A stretch of 64,000 nucleotides of DNA, taken from NCBI RefSeq assembly GCF_025370775.1, contig NZ_JAMXEX010000002.1, forward strand, positions 1-64,000, read 5' to 3'. A model generated the notes under the pieces. It did no database searches and was not told where the DNA came from. It worked only from the letters and a program-made list of their open reading frames with translations. Each line of letters opens with the position of its first letter. Position 1 is the first letter of the stretch. Below are positions 1-9,482 of this stretch, piece after piece. The translations under genes and the position numbers were made by a program. Source of the DNA: Ancylothrix sp. D3o (GTDB taxonomy: Bacteria; Cyanobacteriota; Cyanobacteriia; Cyanobacteriales; Oscillatoriaceae).

Positions 1-62
1 GCGGCCAAGATACTTGACGGGTAGCCGTCTGGAACAATAGCTCGGTGCCTGGGCTCTTTTAA
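1..62 (+). ncRNA. possible 3' end of a structured RNA (SRP RNA-like?), cut by window start
   Basis: No open reading frame covers this stretch. It contains a GACGG-GTAG-CCGTC hairpin at 16-29 and the string GGTGCCTGGGCTC before a strong terminator, which loosely recalls the 3' arm of bacterial SRP (4.5S/scRNA) RNA. The 5' half lies outside the window, so the pairing partner cannot be checked. The identity is a guess; that a non-coding transcript ends here is more likely than the name. Confidence 0.22.
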
Positions 63-70
63 CAAACACA

Positions 71-106
71 AACCCCTACACTTCGGTGTCGGGGTTTTGG
101 GTTTTT
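71..106 (+). terminator. Rho-independent terminator
   Basis: Stem AACCCC...GGGGTT encloses ACAC-TTCG-GTGT, a UUCG-type tetraloop, and is followed by TTGGGTTTTT. It terminates whatever is transcribed rightward from before the window start. Confidence 0.75.
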
Positions 107-255
107 CGGATTTGTTTGTGTGATTCTTTTTAGGGGAAGAATTTAAATAGCATCCGCGAGAGTTGTTAGGCAAAAATCGCGTGTGTAGCTTAGATAAAAC
201 TGAAGTGGCGGAGCTCGATTTATCAGAGCAACTCGTTGCTTTACGTCAGCTAGGG

Positions 256-648
256 TTAGTTCGACGAGGGGCGGACAATAATGTTTCCCTTACCGGGACC
301 TTCGTAAATTTCAACATGAGCTACTCGTCCAGTACCTTGATAAAATCTAACTTCTGCTCTGGAGCGTGATGGCATTGAGCGCCAATTACCATTTCCTGAA
401 TTATTCAGAGTGGTAATAAAACCATCATCCCAACGAATCACAATTTGACTTGAACTCTGCGAAATCGAACAGCCAATTGATTCTGCTTGAGGTTGGTTCT
501 GTCCGTAAAAGCTGCAACTTGAACGATAATTATTGCTCTGTCTCATTCTCTCCTCGGCTTGAGCATCGCTGCTGAAAGCAATCGCAGATGCCAGCAGCAA
601 ATTTCCCACCAAAACCCATTTCTGTAAAAAACTTGAACTTAGTCTCAT
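256..648 (-). CDS. small secreted hypothetical protein
   Basis: Encodes 130 residues from the ATG at 648. I preferred this start to an in-frame ATG 18 codons upstream because it places a signal peptide at the N-terminus: a short charged start (MRLSSSFLQK), a hydrophobic core (VLVGNLLLASAIAFSS) and an A-x-A-like site before AEERMRQ. The mature part is about 100 residues with two cysteines (CSFYG and GCSISQ) and a polar, Ser/Asn-rich body, compatible with a small periplasmic domain closed by one disulfide. I do not recognise the family. It is divergent from the HTH protein at 902. Confidence 0.6.
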   Translation of the reverse strand: MRLSSSFLQKWVLVGNLLLASAIAFSSDAQAEERMRQSNNYRSSCSFYGQNQPQAESIGCSISQSSSQIVIRWDDGFITTLNNSGNGNWRSMPSRSRAEVRFYQGTGRVAHVEIYEGPGKGNIIVRPSSN

Positions 649-901
649 AGGATTGTCTGCAAGAATTATCAGAGCTTTATTAGCCTTGAGCCACTCTAAC
701 ACCGCAGCCTTCGTTCCTACAGTGAGAAAAAGTTACAAAAAGTAGCATCTTTGGGGGTGTGGTAGAATCAGCGGAAATTCGATGGCTAGGATAGCGGACT
801 GACTCCTGCTGTCACGAGGTTGCAGCAGACCGGCTAAGGTATGCCACCTCCTCCTAACCCTGGCTGAGAGTACCATAACAACGTTGGAGTGGACTTGATA
901 G

Positions 902-1714
902 ATGAAGGTTGAGGAAGCACGGGCGCTTGTGGAAACCGTTCTTGAGGACGAGCGCCTCAACAACGTTCAAGAGTTGATATTTCGGCAATGTTGGGAAGGA
1001 AGGCATTCCTATCAAGAAATTGCTCAAGTCGCTGGATACGATTATGAATATATCAAGGCCACAGGCGCTAAACTCTGGAAGTTACTCACAGAAGCCTTTG
1101 GAGAAAAAGTCAAAAAAAGTAATCTCCAGTCTGTACTGAAGCGATATTTACGCCGGCATCACATAACTTTACAGCAAAATAAGGGAACAGGATTCAATCT
1201 CAGCGGCTCAAACTTAAGTGGAGCTAGGCTTTTCTTTGCTAACATCAAAGAATCCGACTCCTGTCAAGCAAATTTCTACAAGGATAAAAGACAGGATGAT
1301 AAAACTGAGTTGGAGCAAGAGAAGATAAAAGCTGAACCGGCGGTAAACCCGAACGCGAATTCTCCTGCTGAAAAACTCACTCATATTTGGAACGGTTGGC
1401 AGTTTCATTCAGCAGGAGAGGTGAGCATTGCCGAGGCACTCAATCGCGCCGGCGTGCTCTTTTTCCCCAAAGCTACGGCTCGTTTGACGACTCCCGACGG
1501 CAAGCAAAACCAAGACCTTCATTTTCTCATCTGTTACGAAGGCAAATTAGGCATTCTGGCGGTGGATCTGGCAGAGGAGGATCAGGAGACGGCAACCGAT
1601 GGAATTCTCCAATCTCAGGGTATCCGCATTATCCAGCATTACGACGTTAACGAATGTACCGTAGAACCCCAGCGAGTCGTGCTGGAGTTTTTACAGCTTT
1701 TGAGTCAGGCATAA
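902..1714 (+). CDS. HTH (vMAP-type) - pentapeptide - PD-(D/E)XK-like protein
   Basis: A 270-residue modular protein. Residues 1-85 match the N-terminal helix-turn-helix domain found on many cyanobacterial vWA-MoxR-associated proteins (pattern: short helix, SYQEIAQVAGY recognition region, GAKLWKLLTEAFGEKV). Residues 98-115 carry a short pentapeptide-like stretch (FNLSGSNLSGARLFFANI). A charged linker follows, then about 110 C-terminal residues that resemble the restriction-endonuclease-fold module common in these proteins (AEALNRAGVLFFPKATARL...GILAVDL). In that family the core strand usually reads ILEVDG; here it reads ILAVDL, so a catalytic acidic residue seems lost. A GGAG sequence lies about 13 bases before the ATG. 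Role unknown; a regulatory or effector-adaptor role is inference. Confidence 0.72.
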   Translation: MKVEEARALVETVLEDERLNNVQELIFRQCWEGRHSYQEIAQVAGYDYEYIKATGAKLWKLLTEAFGEKVKKSNLQSVLKRYLRRHHITLQQNKGTGFNLSGSNLSGARLFFANIKESDSCQANFYKDKRQDDKTELEQEKIKAEPAVNPNANSPAEKLTHIWNGWQFHSAGEVSIAEALNRAGVLFFPKATARLTTPDGKQNQDLHFLICYEGKLGILAVDLAEEDQETATDGILQSQGIRIIQHYDVNECTVEPQRVVLEFLQLLSQA

Positions 1715-2128
1715 AAATCAAGCGGGAAATTTCACTATCCAGTGCCTAAACTCTGAGCACATTCCCGCATTGGAAGGGCGTATGTCACACCGGCTGCGTC
1801 AACAGCTTACTTAGTTCCCGATGCGCGAATTACCCTCACAATTTTTAGGACTTGCACAGAACTCTACCAGCTTCTTGAGCGTTATTAACGCACCCTACTT
1901 TGCCGGCACCTTTTTAACCACAGAAAGTACACCCCTTTCAAAATAGTTGGAGTTTCTATTTTTTCCGCTTCTTTAAATCCTCAAATCTTCCTCTTTCATT
2001 CCACCGGCCCCAAAAAATCTCTACCCCAAAAAACGCTCAATTAAACCCTCTACACTTTGCCGATATCCCCTCTCCCACCTCTGGCAAAAAGCCACACTTG
2101 ATGATGGGAAAGGGGGCCAAAACATAAC
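1715..2128. other. intergenic region without a recognisable gene
   Basis: About 410 bases between two convergent genes. AT-rich with scattered C-runs; no convincing ORF, RNA or strong terminator hairpin was seen. Confidence 0.5.
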
Positions 2129-3247
2129 CTAAAAAAACCGTTTTCTCATTAACTCTTCCGCCAGCCGTTTTTCCCGATCAAAACTCAATAAACGCTTGCG
2201 AAAACCCACCAACATATCATTCACCGTCTCCAAATCCATCAAAAACGCATCGTGACCGTGAATAGAATGTAAAATTTTCAACGAAGCATTCGGAATTAAA
2301 TTCCCAAGTTCGTATTGTTCCTCCGGCAAATAAAGCACATCCGAATCAATCGCCACCATCAAAGTCGGCTGTTTTATACTTCCCAAAACCGCCTCAAATT
2401 CACCCCGCCCACGCCCCAAATCGTGCGTATCCATCGCCTTCGTTAAAGTAATATAGCAATTCGCATCAAAACGCTCAACCAACTTCTCCCCGTGATGATG
2501 CAAATAACTTTGCATTGCAAACAAGTTTTCTGATGGCTTATCAGATTGCAAATTACGCCCAAACCGCGCCTCAAAACTAGCTCTTGTGCGGTACATACAC
2601 ATCGCCATCATCCGCGCTGCACCCAATCCAGCCGCCGGCGGATTTTCTATTGTATAATATCCTCCTCGCCAATACGGATCTGCATATATCGCCTGACGCT
2701 GCGCCTCACTTAACCCTATACACCACGCGGAATGTCGCCCCGAAACTGCCATTGGGGCTATGGCTTCCACCACATCAGGATACATCACAGCCCACTCAAG
2801 CACCTGCATCCCGCCAAGAGAACCGCCAATAACCATTTTCAGCCGTTCTATCCCCAACCCCTTGACCAGCAACGCCTGTACGCGCACCATATCCCGAATA
2901 GTAATTGCCGGAAAATCAGGGCCATAAGGACATCCAGTTGCGGGATTCACCGAAATCGGGCTGGTTGTCCCATAACAACTTCCTAAAATATTGCTACAAA
3001 TCACAAAATCATTTTCTAAATCAAACGTCTTACCAGCGCCAAACAATGACCCCCACCAGTTATCAACATCCGCATTGCCGGTTAAAGCATGACAAACCAA
3101 AATTGCATTATCCCCGGTAAATCGGCCCCACGTTCGGTAAGCCACCCGCACCCCACTTAAAACCTCCCCCGACTCCAACAAAACCGGCTCAGGAACCTCA
3201 TAAAACTTCGTTTCCGGCGAAACAAACCCCTGATATCTCATCATCAA
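2129..3247 (-). CDS. metX: homoserine O-acetyltransferase
   Basis: A 372-residue alpha/beta-hydrolase-fold enzyme that transfers an acetyl group from acetyl-CoA to homoserine, the first committed step of direct-sulfhydrylation methionine synthesis. Visible signatures: oxyanion region LVCHALTGNADV, the nucleophile elbow GGSLGGMQ with the catalytic Ser, and the late Asp and His (AIDSDVLYLPEEQ and IHGHDAFL). Length is normal for MetX. It lies directly downstream of metY on the same strand, separated by about 175 bases holding a palindromic repeat. Two extra ATG codons at the very start (MMMRY) leave the exact first codon open by one or two residues. Confidence 0.95.
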   Translation of the reverse strand: MMMRYQGFVSPETKFYEVPEPVLLESGEVLSGVRVAYRTWGRFTGDNAILVCHALTGNADVDNWWGSLFGAGKTFDLENDFVICSNILGSCYGTTSPISVNPATGCPYGPDFPAITIRDMVRVQALLVKGLGIERLKMVIGGSLGGMQVLEWAVMYPDVVEAIAPMAVSGRHSAWCIGLSEAQRQAIYADPYWRGGYYTIENPPAAGLGAARMMAMCMYRTRASFEARFGRNLQSDKPSENLFAMQSYLHHHGEKLVERFDANCYITLTKAMDTHDLGRGRGEFEAVLGSIKQPTLMVAIDSDVLYLPEEQYELGNLIPNASLKILHSIHGHDAFLMDLETVNDMLVGFRKRLLSFDREKRLAEELMRKRFF

Positions 3248-3301
3248 CTTCTCCCCTTCTACTCAACAACCAAAAAACCAAACTTAAATAGAAAAAACAC
3301 A

Positions 3302-3362
3302 GTAGGGGCGGGTTAACCCTGCTCCATAGGATCAACTAAAATATTGATGAACCCGCTTCTAC
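3302..3362. repeat. imperfect palindromic repeat between metY and metX
   Basis: GTAGGGGCGGGTT at 3302-3314 is mirrored by AACCCGCTTCTAC at 3350-3362 (11 of 13 pairs), enclosing about 35 bases. Sequences starting with GTAGGGGC or GTAGGGTG recur near 24880, 42764 and 54200, which suggests a dispersed extragenic repeat family. Confidence 0.5.
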
Positions 3363-3423
3363 TGAGTGCCGCAGAGATACTACAAATACCTCCGCGTTTA
3401 AAACAATCAGCCCTCTTGAACCA

Positions 3424-4722
<1,299 letters not shown>

Positions 4723-4836
4723 TCAAGAATCCTCAATTACCCCCCAGGGGCCGGTTGTACTTTGACAAATTAATTAGGGCCGGCAAACTTTTTGCCTTTT
4801 TGGGCCACTCTACTCCGCCCTAACTGAAGTTTCGTT

Positions 4837-4842
4837 ATTATA
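4837..4842 (-). promoter_or_regulatory. -10 element of a probable metY promoter
   Basis: Perfect TATAAT on the minus strand about 115 bases before the metY start, preceded by GGGG. No clear -35 at the usual distance, so an activator or a weak -35 is likely. Confidence 0.4.
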
Positions 4843-4875
4843 CCCCATTCCCTCTCTTTAGAAAAGAGCTTTTTG

Positions 4876-4893
4876 TACAACATAAAAGTTGTA
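4876..4893. promoter_or_regulatory. inverted repeat, candidate operator in metY/TerB divergent region
   Basis: TACAAC-N6-GTTGTA is a perfect 6+6 dyad, with a weaker outer AGAG/CTCT extension. It lies upstream of the leftward metY -10 and 9 bases before the rightward TTGACA at 4903, so one bound regulator could affect both genes. Confidence 0.4.
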
Positions 4894-4902
4894 AAACTCT
4901 CT

Positions 4903-4930
4903 TTGACAGTTTTTTAAAAATTGTTACTAT
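4903..4930 (+). promoter_or_regulatory. sigma-70-type promoter for the TerB-like gene
   Basis: TTGACA (4903-4908), a 16-base spacer and TACTAT (4925-4930): near-consensus, about 80 bases upstream of the likely start codon at 5014. Confidence 0.55.
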
Positions 4931-5013
4931 TTCCTTAACACTTTTGAGCAATTTATCCTTTTTATCCTGTAGAATTTGTGCAACCCTAAATGAATGGAAA
5001 CAACGATATTGCC

Positions 5014-5469
5014 ATGAGTAAATACGATGCTATCTTCTACTCAGAAGAAACAATTGAAGAAGAACTCTCACCAGAAGAAGGCTTAATGCACATTGCCATG
5101 ATGGCAGTTAGTGCCGATGGGGAATTTCCCCAAGATGAAATCGAATCTATATATGGCGTTATTAGCAACACGCCTCCTTTTGAAGATTATACAGATGAAG
5201 AAGCCCTTGAGCGATGCCGCGAAATACTTCTTAACGTCTCCAACCTGACCAAAGAATATGGAAAAGGTGCGGTTTTTAATGCTGCCATTGATGCTTTTGG
5301 AGAAGATGAAACTTTGCTACAAGCCGCTTATGCTGTGGCTGTTGAGTTGTGTGTGGTTGATGAGGATATGCCTGAAAAAGAAGAAGAATTTTTAGCAGCA
5401 CTCCAAGAAGCTTTAGAAATTTCTGATGAAGTTGCGGAAGAAATTTTTGCAGAGTTGACAGATGTTTAA
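5014..5469 (+). CDS. TerB-like (tellurite resistance TerB family) protein
   Basis: A 151-residue acidic all-helical protein. The segment LMHIAMMAVSADGEFPQDEIESIYGVI matches the TerB helix-loop-helix with conserved Asp/Glu (SADGE), and a second such motif occurs near AVELCVVDEDMPEKEEEFL, giving the usual pseudo-twofold repeat of metal-binding acidic loops. It has no signal or membrane segment, so it is cytosolic. The family is linked to stress and metal-dependent signalling, but a specific function is not known. An in-frame ATG at 4990 adds eight residues; MSKYDAIFY from 5014 looks more natural. It is divergent from metY, with its own promoter. Confidence 0.75.
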   Translation: MSKYDAIFYSEETIEEELSPEEGLMHIAMMAVSADGEFPQDEIESIYGVISNTPPFEDYTDEEALERCREILLNVSNLTKEYGKGAVFNAAIDAFGEDETLLQAAYAVAVELCVVDEDMPEKEEEFLAALQEALEISDEVAEEIFAELTDV

Positions 5470-5566
5470 TAGGTTTTGAAAACCACAACAAGGTATAGCT
5501 AAAAATAGAGGAGCGCTGACTTTTTTATAGCCGCGATCCTCTTTGTTTATGAACTGTAAAAATAAG

Positions 5567-6619
5567 TTACTTTCTGACTCGTAAATATTCCGATCCTACC
5601 CATTCATCCCACCAATCAGGATAATCATCATAAGTGATTAAATGTAGCCCATACCAAGCTTTTTTTACGGTAGCCGAGAGCCAGCTTTCTTCTTCGGATA
5701 GTGCCTCTACTTCATCCCCGACTGCAAACATTTCAGGTTTATAAGGACGTATCCTTTCTGGTTCTACCCATTCTTCGCTTTTATCTTCAATGTACAAAAC
5801 TTTCACTTCCCCATCACTTGTTTCTAGGGTTTTTGCTTTATACCAATCTCCCTCATATTCAACTTCAACTCGTTTCCCTTCTATCGGTTCAATTTCATCA
5901 GAAACCTCAGCTAATACCATCTGTGAATCAAAATCGCCGGTGGTGAGAAACATTGACTTTTGTTCTTCAATAAAAGCCATTTCTAATTCCGCATATCGGG
6001 CAAAATCATACAGTGTAATTATCCCGTCTCCATCTAAATCTACAGTGGGGTCTCCACACAAACCTTTATATAATGATTCCGTAAATGTCCAGCCGCCGGT
6101 TGAGGTGTTGTGGGCATAAGATGAACTCACACAAGCATAAGAAATCTCGCTATCTTGCCTGTTTTTTACTTCAGCAATTAAGCCCCCCGAAAAACAACAA
6201 TCTGCCAATAATAAAACTCTCGACCCATTAAAATTATTCTCAATTTCATCAAAAATCGATGTCACTGACCAGTAATTATCTCGGTCTTCTGCATTGGCAT
6301 CATAATTGACAAAAAAATGCTCTCCAGTTTCTGAATCCCAATCACCATGACCGGCAAAATAGACAATTAATAAATCATCCTCACCGGCCTGGGCCAAAAA
6401 CTCAGGAAAACTCCCGGTTATTTCCTCAAAAGTCGCTTCGCTATCTTGCAAGTAAATAATTTGTTCTTCGGGTACTCCAGAATCTTTAAAAAAATTTACA
6501 AGCTTTTCATCGAACCGGCCCTCCACCGCATCAGGAAATGGTGGCCATACCTCTTCCTGCTCCCATTCCAAAATTCCTACTGCATAAAGCCAAGTTTTCT
6601 CCGGTTTCCAGTCTGGCAT
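5567..6619 (-). CDS. caspase-family (metacaspase-like) protease with EF-hand loop and Tudor-like repeats
   Basis: A 350-residue protein. Residues 1-190 form a C14 caspase/metacaspase-type catalytic domain: His91 in YFAGHGD and the Cys dyad in LLADCCFSGG (142 is the likely nucleophile). Residues 194-205 (DLDGDGIITLYD) form a textbook 12-residue EF-hand/dockerin-type calcium loop, suggesting calcium control as in many metacaspases. The C-terminal 100 residues hold two related small-barrel modules (about 249-293 and 299-349), each with a Trp-rich start and a W-x-EWV ending like Tudor/Agenet domains. There is no signal peptide. Orthocaspases are proposed to act in stress or cell-death proteolysis; substrate and partner here are unknown. 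The gene stands alone. Confidence 0.82.
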   Translation of the reverse strand: MPDWKPEKTWLYAVGILEWEQEEVWPPFPDAVEGRFDEKLVNFFKDSGVPEEQIIYLQDSEATFEEITGSFPEFLAQAGEDDLLIVYFAGHGDWDSETGEHFFVNYDANAEDRDNYWSVTSIFDEIENNFNGSRVLLLADCCFSGGLIAEVKNRQDSEISYACVSSSYAHNTSTGGWTFTESLYKGLCGDPTVDLDGDGIITLYDFARYAELEMAFIEEQKSMFLTTGDFDSQMVLAEVSDEIEPIEGKRVEVEYEGDWYKAKTLETSDGEVKVLYIEDKSEEWVEPERIRPYKPEMFAVGDEVEALSEEESWLSATVKKAWYGLHLITYDDYPDWWDEWVGSEYLRVRK

Positions 6620-7229
6620 CTTTCTATTACTAAGCCTTTAATCTAAAGTTTTCCTTATTGTAAGCCAAACCTTTAACCAATTGCAAATAAATAGTTTATT
6701 CTGGAGCTTTTGCTGGTTCCCCCCTATCGAACTTAACCTTTTAAAGATTGTAATTGCTGGATAATTGTAGAAAATAGGTTAGCCATTTCTGGACTACAAC
6801 AAAGCCTTAGCCAGCAGTAGAGAGCAAAACCGATAAAAATAGCTTTGAAACTCTTAACAAAATTGCTGCCTTGAAATATCCATTAAAATAATAGTTTTGC
6901 TAAATTAATCTGATAGGGATAAATCCCAAAAAACCTAGCAATAATTATTATTTAAAAAATTTTTTATAAGTAAACAACCCGTAATTACCTGCTCCACGAG
7001 CAATTAAAAAGAAGCGGATAATCGCTAATTAAACTTAGGAATCAACCGAGTCCGCGCCATCATCTCTACATTATCCAGGGTAATCAAGAAATCCCCATCA
7101 ATCTGTGTTCGTGGTGGCATATAGGCTATCTCTAGCAATTGGTTTTTTAACGCCTGATGGCGATAGTGACACCCTATCCGAGGCCGGTAGTAACTGTAAA
7201 AATGCCTTCAACGGATAAATGAGCTATAT
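6620..7229. other. gene-poor 600-base stretch
   Basis: A long AT-rich stretch between the caspase-like gene and the ankyrin gene. The only structure seen is a truncated minus-strand reading frame at 7025-7207, listed separately. No RNA gene or strong promoter was recognised. Confidence 0.45.
7025..7207 (-). pseudogene. remnant of a protein-coding gene (C-terminal fragment)
   Basis: On the minus strand a frame stays open for about 60 codons ending in TAG at 7027-7025. It contains protein-like text: YRHQALKNQLLEIAYMPP, then TQIDGDFLITLDN and MMARTRLIPKFN. An in-frame TGA stands directly upstream of it, and the first internal ATG (7120) would leave only 31 residues. It reads like the surviving tail of a longer gene. 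The parent family is not recognised. Confidence 0.3.
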
Positions 7230-8627
7230 TTATTGCACCGCACCGGCATCTTTCAAAAGCTTCGCCACATTTTTATACCCATTAAAATCCGCCATCATCC
7301 AAGCAGTATAACCACCCCGATTTTTAACATTTACATCCGCCCCAGCGTCTAACAACAACTTCACAATTTCCGTAAACCCACGATGTGCTGCCCACATTAA
7401 AGCAGTCGCCCCCACATCATCCACTAAATTAACATCCGCACCTTTTTCTAACAACGCTTGCACCACAAAAAAATGCCCTCTATCTGTAGCTCGAATTAAA
7501 GAAGTTTTGCTATCATCAGCGCGAGTATTGGGATGAGCACCACCCTCTAATAAAACCTTTACAGTATGCAAATTTCCAGCAGTTGCAGCCAGAGTTAAAG
7601 GCGTTTCCCCCGCATTTCTCGTTCTCAATAAAATTTGTACTTGTTCCGGGTTGCCGCCCAGCAAACAAGCAGCAACTTTACTATGATTATGCAACGCAGC
7701 AACCAATAAAGTTGTATCCCCTAGCCGGTTTTTTATCAACCTATCTGCACCACGATCAATCAGACATTTAACAACCTCCGCATGACCTTCTACAGCCGCC
7801 AAATATAAAGCCGTTTCTAAATCATTATTTTGAGCATTAATTTCCGCACCGGCATTTAATAAAAACCTTACACTTGCCATATCACCGCCGGCTGCTGCTG
7901 CCATTAATGCCGTCCAGCCATCCGGGTTTTTTCCATTCACATCAGCCCCAGCAGAAATTAACCTTTTCACCACATCACTTTGCAGGCGATCTGCGGCTAA
8001 AAACAAAGCCATTTCTCCCTCAGAATCTCGTGCATTAACATCCGCACCTCCCTTAATTAAAACCTCAACCAAAGGCAAATTTCCTTTCAAACAAGCCCCC
8101 ATCAAAGCTGTTTTGCCTCCCGCTAGTTTTGTGTTGACATCTGCGCCCCGTTCAAGCAAAACTTTGATAACATTCGCATGACCTTGATTGAGAGCAACTT
8201 TCATGGCTGTATCGCCATCTTTATCTTTAATATTAACTTCTGCACCGGCATCAATCAAAACCCGCACAATTTCTGCATCGCCTTTTAAACAAGCAGCCAT
8301 CAGAGCGGTACTGCCATCATCATTTTTGGCATTGACATCAGCGTTTAAATCAATTAAAACTTTCACCGTATCCAGTTTTTTATTAGCAGCAGCTAACATT
8401 AATGCCGTCACCGCATAGCGTTGTCTGGAGACGTTGACATTTGCACCGCCATTCACCAACAACCGCACAATTTCTGTGTAGCCATATTGGGCTGCAAACA
8501 TTAAGGCAGTGGTACCCTCTCGATCTGTAGCATTGACATCAATACCTTGAGAAATTAAGGCTTGTACGAGAGTAACTTTGCCGGTTTTCGCAGCCTGGAT
8601 CAACAAATTATCGTTTTTAGAGGCCAT
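7230..8627 (-). CDS. ankyrin-repeat protein (14 repeats)
   Basis: A 465-residue protein made almost entirely of ankyrin repeats. I count 14 units of about 33 residues with the pattern G-x-TALM-x-AA-x2-G-x4-V-x2-LL-x2-GADVN. Unit 10 is longer and divergent (LLGGNPEQVQILLRT). There is no signal peptide, catalytic domain or membrane segment, so the protein is a cytosolic protein-binding scaffold. Such free-standing ankyrin proteins are frequent in filamentous cyanobacteria; the partner is unknown. The gene is monocistronic and divergent from the DUF4079 gene. Confidence 0.92.
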   Translation of the reverse strand: MASKNDNLLIQAAKTGKVTLVQALISQGIDVNATDREGTTALMFAAQYGYTEIVRLLVNGGANVNVSRQRYAVTALMLAAANKKLDTVKVLIDLNADVNAKNDDGSTALMAACLKGDAEIVRVLIDAGAEVNIKDKDGDTAMKVALNQGHANVIKVLLERGADVNTKLAGGKTALMGACLKGNLPLVEVLIKGGADVNARDSEGEMALFLAADRLQSDVVKRLISAGADVNGKNPDGWTALMAAAAGGDMASVRFLLNAGAEINAQNNDLETALYLAAVEGHAEVVKCLIDRGADRLIKNRLGDTTLLVAALHNHSKVAACLLGGNPEQVQILLRTRNAGETPLTLAATAGNLHTVKVLLEGGAHPNTRADDSKTSLIRATDRGHFFVVQALLEKGADVNLVDDVGATALMWAAHRGFTEIVKLLLDAGADVNVKNRGGYTAWMMADFNGYKNVAKLLKDAGAVQ

Positions 8628-8838
8628 GATTGTAAAGAGATGCGATAACGAAGCTTATGCTTAGATGAGAGTTCACAGACAAAATAACCTTAAATCGTAC
8701 ATTTGAGAAGATGTTACTCCAACCTAGCCTTGCCGGTGTCAAAATTTCAGCCACCCAAACTAATTACACCGTTGCCGGTAGATCCGGCCAGAAGTATGAT
8801 AATTTTTATAAAGTTGCTTAAAATTTTGTTTCGCTCCT

Positions 8839-9312
8839 ATGAGTTTGGAAATCCCGGCGTCGGTTAAAGTGTACAGTCAATTTTTCCACCCCATCCTCAT
8901 GTGGGTGCTATTTGGGACATCCCTATACGCTCTATACTTGGGCGTGTTGGTTCGCCGTACCCGCACCACAAAAGATAGCGACAAACGCAAAGAACTTGTC
9001 AAAGGCAAGTTTAACGTCAAGCATTATCAAATTGGTTCGCTGTTAATGGCGTTGATGGTGGTGGGTAGCATCGGCGGTATGGCTGTTACCTATATCAACA
9101 ACGGTAAACTATTTGTTGGCCCTCACCTGTTGGCCGGTTTGGGGATGACTGGCTTGATCGCACTTTCTGCCGGTTTGTCTCCCTTTATGCAAAAAGGTTC
9201 TGACTGGGCACGTTACAGCCATATTGTTCTCAACGTAGCAATGCTTGGTTTGTTTGGCTGGCAAGCCGTCAGCGGTATGGATATCGTACAAAGAATTATT
9301 AGCAAAATGTAA
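8839..9312 (+). CDS. DUF4079 family integral membrane protein
   Basis: A 157-residue protein with four predicted membrane helices: FHPILMWVLFGTSLYALYLGVL, YQIGSLLMALMVVGSIGGMAV, HLLAGLGMTGLIALSAGL and HIVLNVAMLGLFGWQAVSG. Conserved His residues in or near the helices (FHP, KHYQ, PHLL and YSHI) give the layout of a four-helix b-type cytochrome-like bundle, and the set matches DUF4079, a family of cyanobacteria and plastids. Heme binding is inference. Normal length for the family. Followed by a bidirectional terminator. Confidence 0.85.
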   Translation: MSLEIPASVKVYSQFFHPILMWVLFGTSLYALYLGVLVRRTRTTKDSDKRKELVKGKFNVKHYQIGSLLMALMVVGSIGGMAVTYINNGKLFVGPHLLAGLGMTGLIALSAGLSPFMQKGSDWARYSHIVLNVAMLGLFGWQAVSGMDIVQRIISKM

Positions 9313-9405
9313 TTGGCAGTGGAGATAGGGGATTGGGTAATTAAATGAATGCAATGGTATTCTTACACTTTTTCACCACTTCCCCTTTACTTAGCTGCAT
9401 AACAG

Positions 9406-9455
9406 AAAAACTCGGTTTTTAGACAAAGTGAGAAATCAAAAAAGCCGAGTTTTTT
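9406..9455. terminator. bidirectional terminator between convergent genes
   Basis: AAAAACTCGG (9406-9415) pairs with CCGAGTTTTT (9445-9454), with T-runs on both strands. It closes the DUF4079 gene on the plus strand and the DUF1997 gene on the minus strand. Confidence 0.75.
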
Positions 9456-9482
9456 AGGATATTTTATTATTCTCCACATTTC

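Noticed and set aside
4723-4989. SAM riboswitch upstream of metY
   Set aside because: No match to the SAM-I or SAM-II core helices could be traced; only promoter elements and a short dyad are visible.
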